9,905 nt of DNA from Candidatus Woesearchaeota archaeon (GTDB taxonomy: Archaea; Nanobdellota; Nanobdellia; Woesearchaeales; GW2011-AR4), in contig JACOZO010000074.1 in assembly GCA_016181325.1 (NCBI GenBank), forward strand, positions 1 through 9,905. The letters run 5' to 3'. Within the stretch, counting starts at the first letter, position 1; each line of letters opens with the position of its first letter. A program made the position numbers and the translations under genes. This document shows positions 1 through 6,784 of this stretch, piece by piece. Below the pieces are notes generated by a model. The model saw nothing but the letters and a program-made list of their open reading frames with translations, had not been told where the DNA came from and did no database searches.

Positions 1-575
1 GGAAAGCTGTTTATTATCTTCCCTTCCTTATTGCAGTATTTGAATACTATCTGGCTGTTCTTTTCCAGTTCTTTTATCAGATCTGCGTCTTTTGTGGTGA
101 ATCTTCCCTCGCCGTGCGCTATCGGCATGGCCACAATTTCATCCTGCGCAAATCTTGAGGTGAATGCTGTTTTTGGATTGAGGTTTTTTACATTTATCCA
201 AGTGCAGTAATAGCCGGAAACAAACGGATTTATGTTCGGCGCCAATGCCATCTCAACCTTGTTTTTTAGTCCCGGAATGAGGCCGGTCTCGACTAAAATC
301 TGGGCCCCGTTGCAGATGCCGAGCAATGGCTTTCCTGCCTCTGCCTGCTTCCCCACGTTATCCATTATTTTGTCTTTTGATGCGATGACGCCTGCCCTTA
401 TCCTGTCCTCATAAGCCCAGCCTCCGGGAATTACATAGCCGTCAAATTTCTCAATTCCTGACTGGTTCCATCTCACTATCCTGCCATCCATTCCTGTGGC
501 CAAGACTGCCCTTAAAGTCTCTTCCTCGCAGTTGTTTCCGGGGAAGTAGATGACGGCGATGTTTGGGGTTTTCAC
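1..575 (-). CDS. purQ: Phosphoribosylformylglycinamidine synthase, glutaminase subunit PurQ (partial)
   Basis: PurQ is the class I glutamine amidotransferase subunit that releases ammonia from glutamine for the PurL-catalysed conversion of FGAR to FGAM, the fourth step of purine synthesis. I translated 191 codons from a GTG at 575; the C-terminus lies beyond the left edge. The N-terminus reads MKTPNIAVIYFPGNNCEEET, followed by the oxyanion-region PGGWAYEDRIRAG (residues 50-62). The nucleophile elbow GICNGAQ has Cys88. The catalytic His and Glu are in AHGEGRF (His154, Glu156), so the whole triad is present. The GTG start shares four bases (GTGA) with the purL stop, which indicates translational coupling and fixes the start. 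The family is usually about 220-270 residues, so little is missing. Confidence 0.95.
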   Translation of the reverse strand, partial: MKTPNIAVIYFPGNNCEEETLRAVLATGMDGRIVRWNQSGIEKFDGYVIPGGWAYEDRIRAGVIASKDKIMDNVGKQAEAGKPLLGICNGAQILVETGLIPGLKNKVEMALAPNINPFVSGYYCTWINVKNLNPKTAFTSRFAQDEIVAMPIAHGEGRFTTKDADLIKELEKNSQIVFKYCNKEGKIINSF

Positions 576-2917
576 TCCAGTGCCTCCACAAATCCTCGTG
601 TCCAAGCCTCTCGTAATTTTGCAATGGGCAAATCTATGATTTTTTCGTCGAAATTTATCACAGCAAGGGATTTTCCGCCTGTTTTTCCAATCTCAAAAAC
701 TTTTATTTTGTAAAAATCAAAAATTTCCTTGACTCTTGTAATATTGTTTCGGCTCACTTCCATCACAAATCCTGAACTTTCTGAAAATAAAGTCTTGTCC
801 GCCCTCAGCTTTGTGAAATTGAGGTTTATTTCCGCGCCAATTTCTCCGTCTGCATCTCCGCCAAGAATCATCTCAGAAACTGAAGTAAGAAGGCCGCCGT
901 CAGATATGTCGTGGCACGCCAGGACCAATCCTTCATTTATCGCGTCAATCACGCCGTAAATCGTGTTCTTTTCCTTTTCAAAGTCAATTTTCGGCACATT
1001 TGCGCCTGTCTCATTGAACAGCTCGTAATAAACGCTGCCGCCAAGCTCATCCTTTCTTTCGCCGACAAGAACCAAAATGGAATTTTCCTTCTTCAGCTTC
1101 ATTGTCACAGATTTGCTGTAATCCTCTATTATCCCTATGCAGGCAATGACAGGGCTTGGATCGACAGAAGTGCCTTTTGCAGACTCGTTGTAGAAGCTTA
1201 CATTTCCTGAGATTATCGGAACAGGATATGTCGTGCCTTTCAGATTCAGGTGCTTTGCAGCATCTCCTATGCCCCTGACGCATTCATAAAAATCCCAGAA
1301 GGCCTCCGGTTTTTCTGGATTGCCGAAATTCAGGCAGTCTGTAAGCGCTGACGGGATTGCTCCGACGGCAGCGACATTCCTCATGGATTCAGCGACAGCA
1401 TTAACTGACCCCCAATAGGGATTAATCCTGCAGTACTTTGGATTGCAGTCAGCCTTTAGAGCAACGCCAAAAGAGCTTCCTTCAACGGGCGCAATTACGC
1501 CGGCATCTGCATAGCCTGTCTGGATTATCTGGTTTCCAAGCACATTCGTGTCATAATGCTTGTATCCCTTTGCCTTGCTTGCCACATTGGGATTGGCGAG
1601 AATCTTGAGCGCAAACTGATTGAGATTGTCAGGCTCCTCAAATCTTGGCTCCCTAAAATTCCTTTTGGGCTCCTTTCTCTCGCGCTCGTAGCTTATGCCT
1701 TTGGTGACTGCCTTGATAGGCACATTGCAGACTATTTTTCCGTGGTGCCTGATGACATAATTCTGCTCTTTCGTGACAGTTCCAATCACAACAGCTTTAG
1801 CCCCTTCGGCAGTGTTCGGAAGCTCAAAATCCTCGTTGTAGATTTTCAGGAGCGTTTTTGTGAAATTTCTGGGGCTTATCCACGTGAATCTTTCCTGGGT
1901 CTCTGAGCAGGCTATGACGTAAGGCGGCAGGCCAGGCATCCCTGCATTGACCTTGTCCAGGTCTAAAATGCAGCCATAGTCAGAATCAGAGCATAGCTCA
2001 GAGGTTGCGCACATTATTCCGCCGGCACCCATGTCCTTGAAGCCCAATGTGACTTTCTGTTTTTTTGCTTCGCTGAAGACCTCGTAAGTCGCCCTTATTA
2101 TCACATTCTTGAGGAAAGGGTCAGGAACCTGCACAGCCCCCCTGTTGCTTTCCCTGTCTTTTTCGTCAAGTGTCAATGAGGCAAAGGCAGCACCTCCAAA
2201 GCCGGAGTTGTCAGTTGCCTTGCCTACTATGATTATGTCATGCTCCTCTGCATTCTCAGGCGCATAGCTGTGTATTATATCTTTTTCCTTCAGCACGCCA
2301 AGGCAGACTACATTAACAAGGCAGTTCTCATCAAATGAATCATTAAAATAAACATCGCCGCATAAGTTTGGTATGCCTACAGCATTACCGTAGCCGGCTA
2401 TGCCATTTATGACTTCATTCGCAATGTATTTTACCTTGTTTTTGTTTTTCCCGTTTGGATTTCCGAACCTTAAAGGGTCTGCTGTGCCGATCACTTTTGC
2501 GCCCATGCAAAGGACATCCCTTATTATGCCGCCAACGCCGGTTGCAGCGCCTTCATAAGGCACAACCTGGCTCGGGTGGTTATGGCTTTCGTGGCTTACA
2601 ACAATGCCGTATTTTTCGCCGTTGATTATCCCCAGTTCCACAATGCCGGAGTCCTCAACTGGGCCGAGCATGACATTCGGGGCTTCCGTGGGCAGCAGCT
2701 TCTTCAGCACCCATCTTGAGCTCTTGTAGCTGGAATGCTCGCTCCACTGCACATTGAATATGTAAAGCTCGGTCAAAGTGGGGTTTCTGCCGATGAGTTT
2801 TGGTATTTTTCTCGCTTCTTCTATTGTGAGAGAAATGGCGTTTTTAGACAGAAAGTCCTTGAGCAGCTTGTCATCAAGCCTGTCAATCGGTACAAGCTCA
2901 TCACCAATGTTTTTCAT
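572..2917 (-). CDS. purL: Phosphoribosylformylglycinamidine synthase, synthetase subunit PurL
   Basis: PurL is the ATP-dependent synthetase subunit of FGAM synthase, working with PurQ and normally a small PurS protein. The 781-residue product is the small archaeal/Bacillus-type PurL, slightly on the long side. The active-site motif WSEHSSYKSSR includes His61; many homologues have Cys where this has the first Ser after His. A nucleotide- and metal-binding stretch SHESHNHPSQVVPYEGAATG follows near residues 110-130, then the GGI(I)RDVLCMGA segment. The second AIRS-like half contains CLNFGNPEKPEAFWDF and PIISGNVSFYNES, and near the C-terminus CHDISDGGL. The ATG at 2917 lies about 35 bases downstream of a TATA-like box, giving a very short leader and no clear Shine-Dalgarno. 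It is the first gene of a purLQ operon. No purS is found just upstream. Confidence 0.97.
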   Translation of the reverse strand: MKNIGDELVPIDRLDDKLLKDFLSKNAISLTIEEARKIPKLIGRNPTLTELYIFNVQWSEHSSYKSSRWVLKKLLPTEAPNVMLGPVEDSGIVELGIINGEKYGIVVSHESHNHPSQVVPYEGAATGVGGIIRDVLCMGAKVIGTADPLRFGNPNGKNKNKVKYIANEVINGIAGYGNAVGIPNLCGDVYFNDSFDENCLVNVVCLGVLKEKDIIHSYAPENAEEHDIIIVGKATDNSGFGGAAFASLTLDEKDRESNRGAVQVPDPFLKNVIIRATYEVFSEAKKQKVTLGFKDMGAGGIMCATSELCSDSDYGCILDLDKVNAGMPGLPPYVIACSETQERFTWISPRNFTKTLLKIYNEDFELPNTAEGAKAVVIGTVTKEQNYVIRHHGKIVCNVPIKAVTKGISYERERKEPKRNFREPRFEEPDNLNQFALKILANPNVASKAKGYKHYDTNVLGNQIIQTGYADAGVIAPVEGSSFGVALKADCNPKYCRINPYWGSVNAVAESMRNVAAVGAIPSALTDCLNFGNPEKPEAFWDFYECVRGIGDAAKHLNLKGTTYPVPIISGNVSFYNESAKGTSVDPSPVIACIGIIEDYSKSVTMKLKKENSILVLVGERKDELGGSVYYELFNETGANVPKIDFEKEKNTIYGVIDAINEGLVLACHDISDGGLLTSVSEMILGGDADGEIGAEINLNFTKLRADKTLFSESSGFVMEVSRNNITRVKEIFDFYKIKVFEIGKTGGKSLAVINFDEKIIDLPIAKLREAWTRGFVEALE

Positions 2918-2948
2918 GATTTTCCCAATGATATATGCATGGGAATTG

Positions 2949-2958
2949 GTTTAAATAG
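2949..2958 (-). promoter_or_regulatory. TATA-like box for purLQ
   Basis: Read on the minus strand this is CTATTTAAAC, centred about 36 bases before the purL ATG at 2917. An archaeal start site about 25 bases downstream would leave a leader of roughly ten bases. A second AT-rich stretch (GCATATATC, 2930-2938) is too near the ATG to serve. Assignment is by position and sequence only. Confidence 0.5.
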
Positions 2959-3078
2959 ATTATGGAAAATAGGGGCTTCTGGTAAATTCATACATAAATC
3001 AGGAAGAACATTCTCAAAAAGAATTAGACTGGGGCCTTATTCTATTTATCGTCATCGCTATCTTTTTGCGGATGAAAT

Positions 3079-3114
3079 AAAAATCCCAATCACCGCAAGC
3101 GGTGGGGTATTTTT
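3079..3114 (-). terminator. Terminator-like hairpin downstream of the 3150-3496 unit
   Basis: CACCGC (3091-3096) and GCGGTG (3099-3104) form a perfect six-pair stem around AA. It is extended by CCC/GGG (3085-3087 with 3105-3107) and AAAAAT/ATTTTT (3079-3084 with 3109-3114). On the minus strand the stem is followed by a T-rich run, downstream of the unknown gene that stops at 3150. A role as terminator or transcript stabiliser is inference. The rest of 2959-3149 shows no convincing gene. Confidence 0.4.
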
Positions 3115-3121
3115 AATGTGC

Positions 3122-3168
3122 TTGAAAATTCAGAGAATTTTCGGCATGCTCAAAACCATTGGGTTTTG
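3122..3168 (-). repeat. Two-hairpin repeat module shared with element A
   Basis: Two adjacent perfect hairpins occur here: GAAAATTC/GAATTTTC (3124-3131 with 3135-3142) and CAAAACC/GGTTTTG (3151-3157 with 3162-3168). They are joined by a GAGCATGC spacer on the minus strand. Element A (5048-5108) has the same order: CAAAAACC/GGTTTTTG, then GAGCATGCTC, then CGGAAAT/ATTTCCG. The match in order and spacer makes it a dispersed repeat. It covers the last codons and the stop of the unknown gene ending at 3150. Confidence 0.55.
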
Positions 3169-3398
3169 ACATTCCAGCAAACAAATGAAGTAAAACCATC
3201 CTTAATTGGCTGCTTAAAATCCTCTTTCATCTTGTCAAGCCAAGTTTCCACAAGTAAAATAACTTCCGCATCAGGAATACCTGTGTTGTTGGATTTAATC
3301 TCAAACCTTATAGTATTATCCTTGACTACCTTATCTATAAGCAAACCAAATCTTAAGACAATCTCCTTAGAACTATCCGGCCTGTCGCGGTTGACCAT
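3150..3398 (-). CDS. Unknown small protein, or 3' part of a frameshifted gene
   Basis: An 82-residue frame starting MVNRDRPDSSKEIVLRFGLL and ending FVCWNVKTQWF. I do not recognise a family. The middle (about residues 13-60) looks like an ordinary globular mix of charged and hydrophobic residues, with no membrane segment or signal peptide. In-frame stop TAA lies three bases before its ATG. That ATG sits inside the end of a second frame (3353-3496), which has the better promoter and start. The natural reading is either two overlapping genes or one gene of about 110 residues broken by a one-base deletion in the overlap. The last residues lie in a dispersed hairpin repeat, so the C-terminus may be repeat-derived. 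Confidence 0.4.
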   Translation of the reverse strand: MVNRDRPDSSKEIVLRFGLLIDKVVKDNTIRFEIKSNNTGIPDAEVILLVETWLDKMKEDFKQPIKDGFTSFVCWNVKTQWF

Positions 3399-3496
3399 TG
3401 TTTAGCATCCTCTTTAACGTTGTCTGAATTGATTTCTGGAAATAACTTTTTCATCTCCATCCAGAAGGATTTTACATCAAAAGTTTGGGCTTTCAT
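3353..3496 (-). CDS. Unknown 47-residue frame with its own promoter (probable 5' part of the same gene)
   Basis: A 47-codon frame beginning MKAQTFDVKSFWMEMKKLFP and ending GRIVLRRLS. It overlaps the 82-residue frame by 46 bases. A TATA box (AGATTTAAATAAACC, 3516-3530 on the minus strand) is centred about 28 bases before the ATG, which fits a leaderless archaeal transcript, so translation very probably starts here. The two frames could be joined by a single -1 shift within 3353-3398 to give a protein of roughly 110 residues. I see no classical slippery heptamer, so a mutation or sequencing error is more likely than programmed frameshifting. Function unknown. Confidence 0.45.
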   Translation of the reverse strand: MKAQTFDVKSFWMEMKKLFPEINSDNVKEDAKQWSTATGRIVLRRLS

Positions 3497-3515
3497 GAAT
3501 GAACTTAAGTATTAT

Positions 3516-3530
3516 GGTTTATTTAAATCT
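3516..3530 (-). promoter_or_regulatory. TATA box for the 3496 start
   Basis: On the minus strand AGATTTAAATAAACC is centred about 28 bases upstream of the ATG at 3496, with no Shine-Dalgarno between. This spacing is typical of leaderless archaeal genes. The left target duplication of the MITE-like insertion begins only four bases beyond it, so the insertion may have displaced upstream control sequence. Confidence 0.5.
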
Positions 3531-3533
3531 TTC

Positions 3534-3542
3534 TTATCATTA
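3534..3542. repeat. Target-site duplication, left copy
   Basis: TTATCATTA, identical to 3674-3682 and directly abutting the left inverted end of the MITE-like element. Confidence 0.8.
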
Positions 3543-3673
3543 GGCTTCATCCAAAAAATGGGTTAGCAGCTTTGAAGTCAAAATGCTTTTACCATCATAT
3601 GCAAATGCGCTGCGGGGGGATGTCCCTTACGGGGACGCATAACCTGAGCGAATGCGAATTTTTGGATGAAGCC
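3543..3673. mobile_element. 131-bp MITE-like insertion with perfect TIRs and 9-bp target duplication
   Basis: The ends are perfect 15-bp inverted repeats, GGCTTCATCCAAAAA (3543-3557) and its complement (3659-3673). They are flanked by a perfect direct repeat TTATCATTA (3534-3542 and 3674-3682), the target duplication expected of transposition. The interior is too short for a transposase. It holds a hairpin GTCCC-TTACG-GGGAC (3622-3636). It should be moved by a transposase encoded elsewhere. The duplication length limits the possible IS families, but I cannot name one with confidence. It lies between two divergent promoters. Confidence 0.85.
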
Positions 3674-3682
3674 TTATCATTA
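3674..3682. repeat. Target-site duplication, right copy
   Basis: TTATCATTA, identical to 3534-3542 and directly abutting the right inverted end of the MITE-like element. Confidence 0.8.
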
Positions 3683-3715
3683 GCTGACTTGCAATCAAGC
3701 CGCCAAACCCAAAAC

Positions 3716-3723
3716 TTTATATA
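3716..3723 (+). promoter_or_regulatory. TATA box for the membrane-protein pair
   Basis: TTTATATA lies about 65 bases before the ATG at 3786 and predicts a start near 3745, so a leader of about 40 bases. That leader contains a purine-rich AGGGGT (3773-3778) at ribosome-binding distance. Confidence 0.6.
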
Positions 3724-3785
3724 CATAACTTTCCAGATTTCCAATAATAGATGTGGGACTATACAACAAAAAAGGGGTATAAGTG

Positions 3786-4577
3786 ATGTTCGTAATAAGC
3801 CAGGAGAATGAGATACTAGTTTACCTGTCGGCGCTCGTATTGTACCTCTTTCTTGTGGTGTTCCTGTATTATTTTGTACAGAGCAAGGCGCAGAACATTG
3901 CGAATAAGATTATTGCCGAATCGCTTGAGAGCAGGGGCTACAGGGTGGTGAAAGGGCCAGAGGGCATTGAGAAAAACCTGATAGACGAGGCAATATTCTT
4001 TGCGGGATTGATTGTCATAACAATCGGGTTTTTGGTGAGGAACTACACTGTGCTGCTCATAGGAGTGTTCATCTGCCTGTCTTCTGTGTTCATGCTGCAT
4101 TACCTGCTTAGAAATGAGAAATCCGTGCTGTTTCAGCGCGAGCATCCAAGCCAGAAAGCGAAGCATGAAGCGTTGCATGAAAAGGCAGCGCACCGGACTG
4201 AAGTCTTGGAATCCGGCAGAGAGGAAGGAAAAAATGAATCCGAGCCTGAAGAAAATGAAGTCAGCAGCGAAACAGGCTCCGAAGCAGAAGAAATATCCAT
4301 GTTCGTGAATCTTGTGGACGGGCTGCTTGAGAAGATTCCCGAGGAAGAGGCGCAGTCGTTTGCGGCATCGGACAAATTCGGGCTGTACAGGAAAATAGTG
4401 AGCAATCCGCCGGATGGCCTGAATGAGGACATGAAAATGCTTGCCCCGGTGATTGACAGCATGCTTGCCAGGATACCAAAGAGAGAGATAGCAAGATTCT
4501 CAAGATCGCCGGATTTTAAAATTTATAAGGGCATGATGGAAAAGCTGATGAAACATGGGACTGCTGAACAGGATTGA
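3786..4577 (+). CDS. Membrane protein with three TM segments and a duplicated C-terminal motif
   Basis: A 263-residue protein I do not recognise as a named family. I chose the ATG at 3786 over the adjacent GTG at 3783 because AGGGGT (3773-3778) is then seven bases upstream. Likely membrane segments are residues 10-31, 69-84 and 88-108. A charged, Glu-rich linker follows (about 110-170). The C-terminus has two copies of a 28-residue motif, residues 177-204 and 223-250, with the shared pattern D..L..IP..E...F..S..F..Y (9 of 28 identical). These look like paired cytosolic helical modules. The downstream gene overlaps its end by 23 bases, indicating a shared transcript. Its position ahead of a pilus motor operon suggests an accessory role, but this is inference. 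Confidence 0.85.
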   Translation: MFVISQENEILVYLSALVLYLFLVVFLYYFVQSKAQNIANKIIAESLESRGYRVVKGPEGIEKNLIDEAIFFAGLIVITIGFLVRNYTVLLIGVFICLSSVFMLHYLLRNEKSVLFQREHPSQKAKHEALHEKAAHRTEVLESGREEGKNESEPEENEVSSETGSEAEEISMFVNLVDGLLEKIPEEEAQSFAASDKFGLYRKIVSNPPDGLNEDMKMLAPVIDSMLARIPKREIARFSRSPDFKIYKGMMEKLMKHGTAEQD

Positions 4578-4932
4578 GGAGAAAGGGAAGGCGAACAGCG
4601 CAGAATCAGCTGCAGCCACAGACGCAATAGTAACAGACATAGACAGGATGCAGGCCATTGTGGCCAAGCACGGCAGCATGGGGCTCAAGGACATTGCAGT
4701 CATACTCAAGGCCGATGCAAAAAGGGTGGAGGAGCTTGCCAGGATACTGGACAAGCACGGGATTGCCGAGCTTTACTATCCCCCTGTGGGCGAGCCCCTG
4801 CTGAGGAAAACAGGTACAGCAGGGCCGCAGAGAAATGCGTTCAAAAAGCCCCCTCTGCTTGTCACAATGGGGATTTTGCTGCTGATTGCAATAGCTGTCA
4901 TCGCAGTGCTGAAAATTTATGGTGTTTTGTGA
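4555..4932 (+). CDS. Winged-helix-like protein with a C-terminal membrane anchor
   Basis: A 125-residue protein. Residues 29-85 resemble a winged helix-turn-helix: a helix (IDRMQAIVAKHG), a helix-turn-helix-like stretch GLKDIAVILKADAKRVEELARILDKHG with residues 58-69 as recognition helix, then a wing-like IAELYYPPVGEPLL. A flexible linker precedes one hydrophobic segment (residues 100-119) near the C-terminus, so the winged-helix part should face the cytoplasm on a tail-type anchor. Its ATG overlaps the previous gene by 23 bases. Either a membrane-tethered regulator or a protein-binding domain of the pilus base is possible. The fold is inferred by eye; no DNA target is evident. Confidence 0.8.
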   Translation: MGLLNRIEEKGKANSAESAAATDAIVTDIDRMQAIVAKHGSMGLKDIAVILKADAKRVEELARILDKHGIAELYYPPVGEPLLRKTGTAGPQRNAFKKPPLLVTMGILLLIAIAVIAVLKIYGVL

Positions 4933-4975
4933 ATTTAAGTTGAAATATTCAATCACTTAGATAAAAAAGTATTAT

Positions 4976-5223
4976 CAATCCGTCGCTTCGCGACAAAAAT
5001 CAGACTCGGCAAAAATTGACTGCCACTAATTTTTGCCTCGAATTTGTCAAAAACCAGCAGACTATTTGGATTAGGTTTTTGAGCATGCTCGGAAATCAAA
5101 AATTTCCGACATATTTCAATATTATTGTATAAATAGGCGGGGCTTTTTTGAGTGGCAGACAAAAAAGCTGAGCACAAATTATGGTGCCGAAGGCACGGAA
5201 TGAAAATATAGATTTACGGATTG
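4976..5223 (+). repeat. Element A: hairpin-rich intergenic element with CAATCCG inverted ends
   Basis: The ends are CAATCCGT (4976-4983) and ACGGATTG (5216-5223). Moving inward: an end hairpin GTCGC-TTC-GCGAC (4982-4994); a perfect 10-bp inverted repeat GGCAAAAATT/AATTTTTGCC (5008-5017 with 5028-5037); CAAAAACC/GGTTTTTG (5048-5055 with 5074-5081); a palindrome GAGCATGCTC (5081-5090); CGGAAAT/ATTTCCG (5090-5096 with 5102-5108); and a tail hairpin GTGCC-GAA-GGCAC (5184-5196). No gene is credible in it. A diverged, inverted relative (element B) lies at 8997-9267. No clear target duplication is seen. It fills most of the 340-base gap before the secretion ATPase gene and ends about 20 bases from that gene's TATA box. 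Confidence 0.75.
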
Positions 5224-5244
5224 GCTATAGGAAAGAAAAAGGAT

Positions 5245-5254
5245 TTTATAAATA
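5245..5254 (+). promoter_or_regulatory. TATA box for the pilus motor operon
   Basis: TTTATAAATA, centred about 24-25 bases ahead of the ATG at 5273. Transcription would begin at or next to the start codon, so the mRNA is probably leaderless. No Shine-Dalgarno is visible before the ATG, which agrees with this. Confidence 0.65.
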
Positions 5255-5272
5255 ACCCAAGACAAGCCCAAA

Positions 5273-6784
5273 ATGAAAAAACTAATCGAGTCATACAAGG
5301 TAAATGCAGACAGGGTCGAGGCTGTGATAAACTTATGGAGCTCCACAGAGCACAGCGTGCCGCTTTATGAGATAAAAATGCCGGCTTTCGGGATCGGGAC
5401 TGAGGCGCTGATATCTGAGCTCACAGAGCAGCTGAGCGACAAGGTGCCTCTGAACATCGACGAGGCTACTGACACTGAAAAGGCAGAGGAGCAGAAGCAT
5501 GCCTTCTTCCTCAAGATACGGGAGGCTGTGGCAGGGAAGATGCCTGAAGCAAATGACAGCGACAAGGACGCAATATCAGGGGTCCTGCTGCACAGGATGT
5601 TCGGACTCGGGCTAATTGACGTGGTCATGGCTGACAACTGGCTGGAGGAGCTTGTCATCAACGGCTCAAAGCAGCCGATTTCCATCTACCACAGGAAATA
5701 CGGGTGGTGCAAGACAACAGAAGTTCTGAAATCAGAAGAGGAAGTCTATAACCTTTCCTCGCAGATAGGCAGGAAAGTCGGGCGGGAGATAAACAACCTC
5801 AATCCCATAATGGACGCCCACCTGCTGAGCGGCGACAGGGTTGCAAGCACGCTTTTCCCCATATCAACGGCGGGCAACACGATAACAATAAGGAGGTTTG
5901 CAAGAAACCCGTGGACGCCGACGCAGCTTATTGACCCAAAGGTGAAGAGCCTTTCCATCGAGATGGCTGCCTTTTTGTGGCAGGCAGTGCAGTATGAGAT
6001 GAACATCATGATAGCAGGGGGCACTGCCTCAGGCAAGACGTCAATGCTGAATTCCATATGCTCATTCATCCCGCCGACGCAGAGGATAATCAGCATAGAG
6101 GACACAAGGGAAATAGCGCTGCCCTCTGATCTCCAATGGAACTGGGTGCCGCTTACAACAAGAAACCAGAATCCAGAAGGCAAGGGGGAAGTCACGATGC
6201 TTGACCTGATGGTTTCATCACTTAGAATGAGGCCGGACAGGATAATTGTCGGCGAAGTGAGAAGGAAGCAGCAGGCCGAGACCATGTTCGAGGCAATGCA
6301 CACCGGCCACAGCGTGTATACCACAATCCACGCAGACACTGTTGAGCAGGCAAAGAGAAGGCTGCTTGAATCGCCCATAGAGATACCGAAGGCGGAAATC
6401 GAGGCGCTGCAGCTTATACTTGTGCAGTACAGGGACAGGAGAAGGGGGCTGAGAAGGGCGCTTGAGCTGGCTGAGATAATACCCGGCACATCTGACGACC
6501 TGCAGATAAACTACCTCTACAGGTGGAGGGCAAGGACAGACGTGTTCGAGAAGGCCAATGAAAGCTCAAGGGTGATGGAAGAGCTGAATCTGCACACCGG
6601 CATGACGCAGCAGGAAATCATGCAGGACCTGCTGGAAAAGGAGAAAATACTGAGGTGGATGTCCTCCAACAGCGTAATAGGGATAAATGAAGTGGGAAAA
6701 ATCATGAGATACTACTATCAGGACAGCTCTGCCCTGAATGAAGCAGTCAGCAGAAACATAAAAGCAGATGAATTCCTAAAATGA
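5273..6784 (+). CDS. Archaeal type II/IV secretion (Tad/FlaI-like) pilus assembly ATPase
   Basis: A 503-residue secretion superfamily ATPase of the VirB11/TadA/FlaI group, which powers assembly of archaeal type IV pilus-like filaments from the cytoplasmic face of the membrane. The N-terminal domain (about residues 1-225) ends in the conserved stretch GDRVASTLFP and TITIRRF. The Walker A is GGTASGKTS (residues 249-257, Lys255). The Asp box is EDTREIAL (from 276), the Walker B-like motif GEVRR (327-331) and the His box HTGHSVYTTIHAD (343-355). All catalytic motifs are intact. The ATG at 5273 follows a TATA box at leaderless spacing. The stop overlaps the next start by four bases (ATGA), so translation is coupled to the platform gene. 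Whether it belongs to a pilus or an adhesin-type Tad system cannot be told from sequence alone. Confidence 0.95.
   Translation: MKKLIESYKVNADRVEAVINLWSSTEHSVPLYEIKMPAFGIGTEALISELTEQLSDKVPLNIDEATDTEKAEEQKHAFFLKIREAVAGKMPEANDSDKDAISGVLLHRMFGLGLIDVVMADNWLEELVINGSKQPISIYHRKYGWCKTTEVLKSEEEVYNLSSQIGRKVGREINNLNPIMDAHLLSGDRVASTLFPISTAGNTITIRRFARNPWTPTQLIDPKVKSLSIEMAAFLWQAVQYEMNIMIAGGTASGKTSMLNSICSFIPPTQRIISIEDTREIALPSDLQWNWVPLTTRNQNPEGKGEVTMLDLMVSSLRMRPDRIIVGEVRRKQQAETMFEAMHTGHSVYTTIHADTVEQAKRRLLESPIEIPKAEIEALQLILVQYRDRRRGLRRALELAEIIPGTSDDLQINYLYRWRARTDVFEKANESSRVMEELNLHTGMTQQEIMQDLLEKEKILRWMSSNSVIGINEVGKIMRYYYQDSSALNEAVSRNIKADEFLK

Noticed and set aside
2735..3169. 144-codon plus-strand frame over the purL start and the gap beyond
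   Set aside because: It is antisense to the N-terminus of purL and runs into the terminator-like hairpin; no domain is visible.
4953..5177. 74-codon frame on the minus strand
   Set aside because: It lies almost wholly inside element A, and its sequence is explained by the hairpins.
5746..6489. Long 247-codon minus-strand frame
   Set aside because: It is antisense to the secretion ATPase, whose catalytic motifs are intact on the plus strand.
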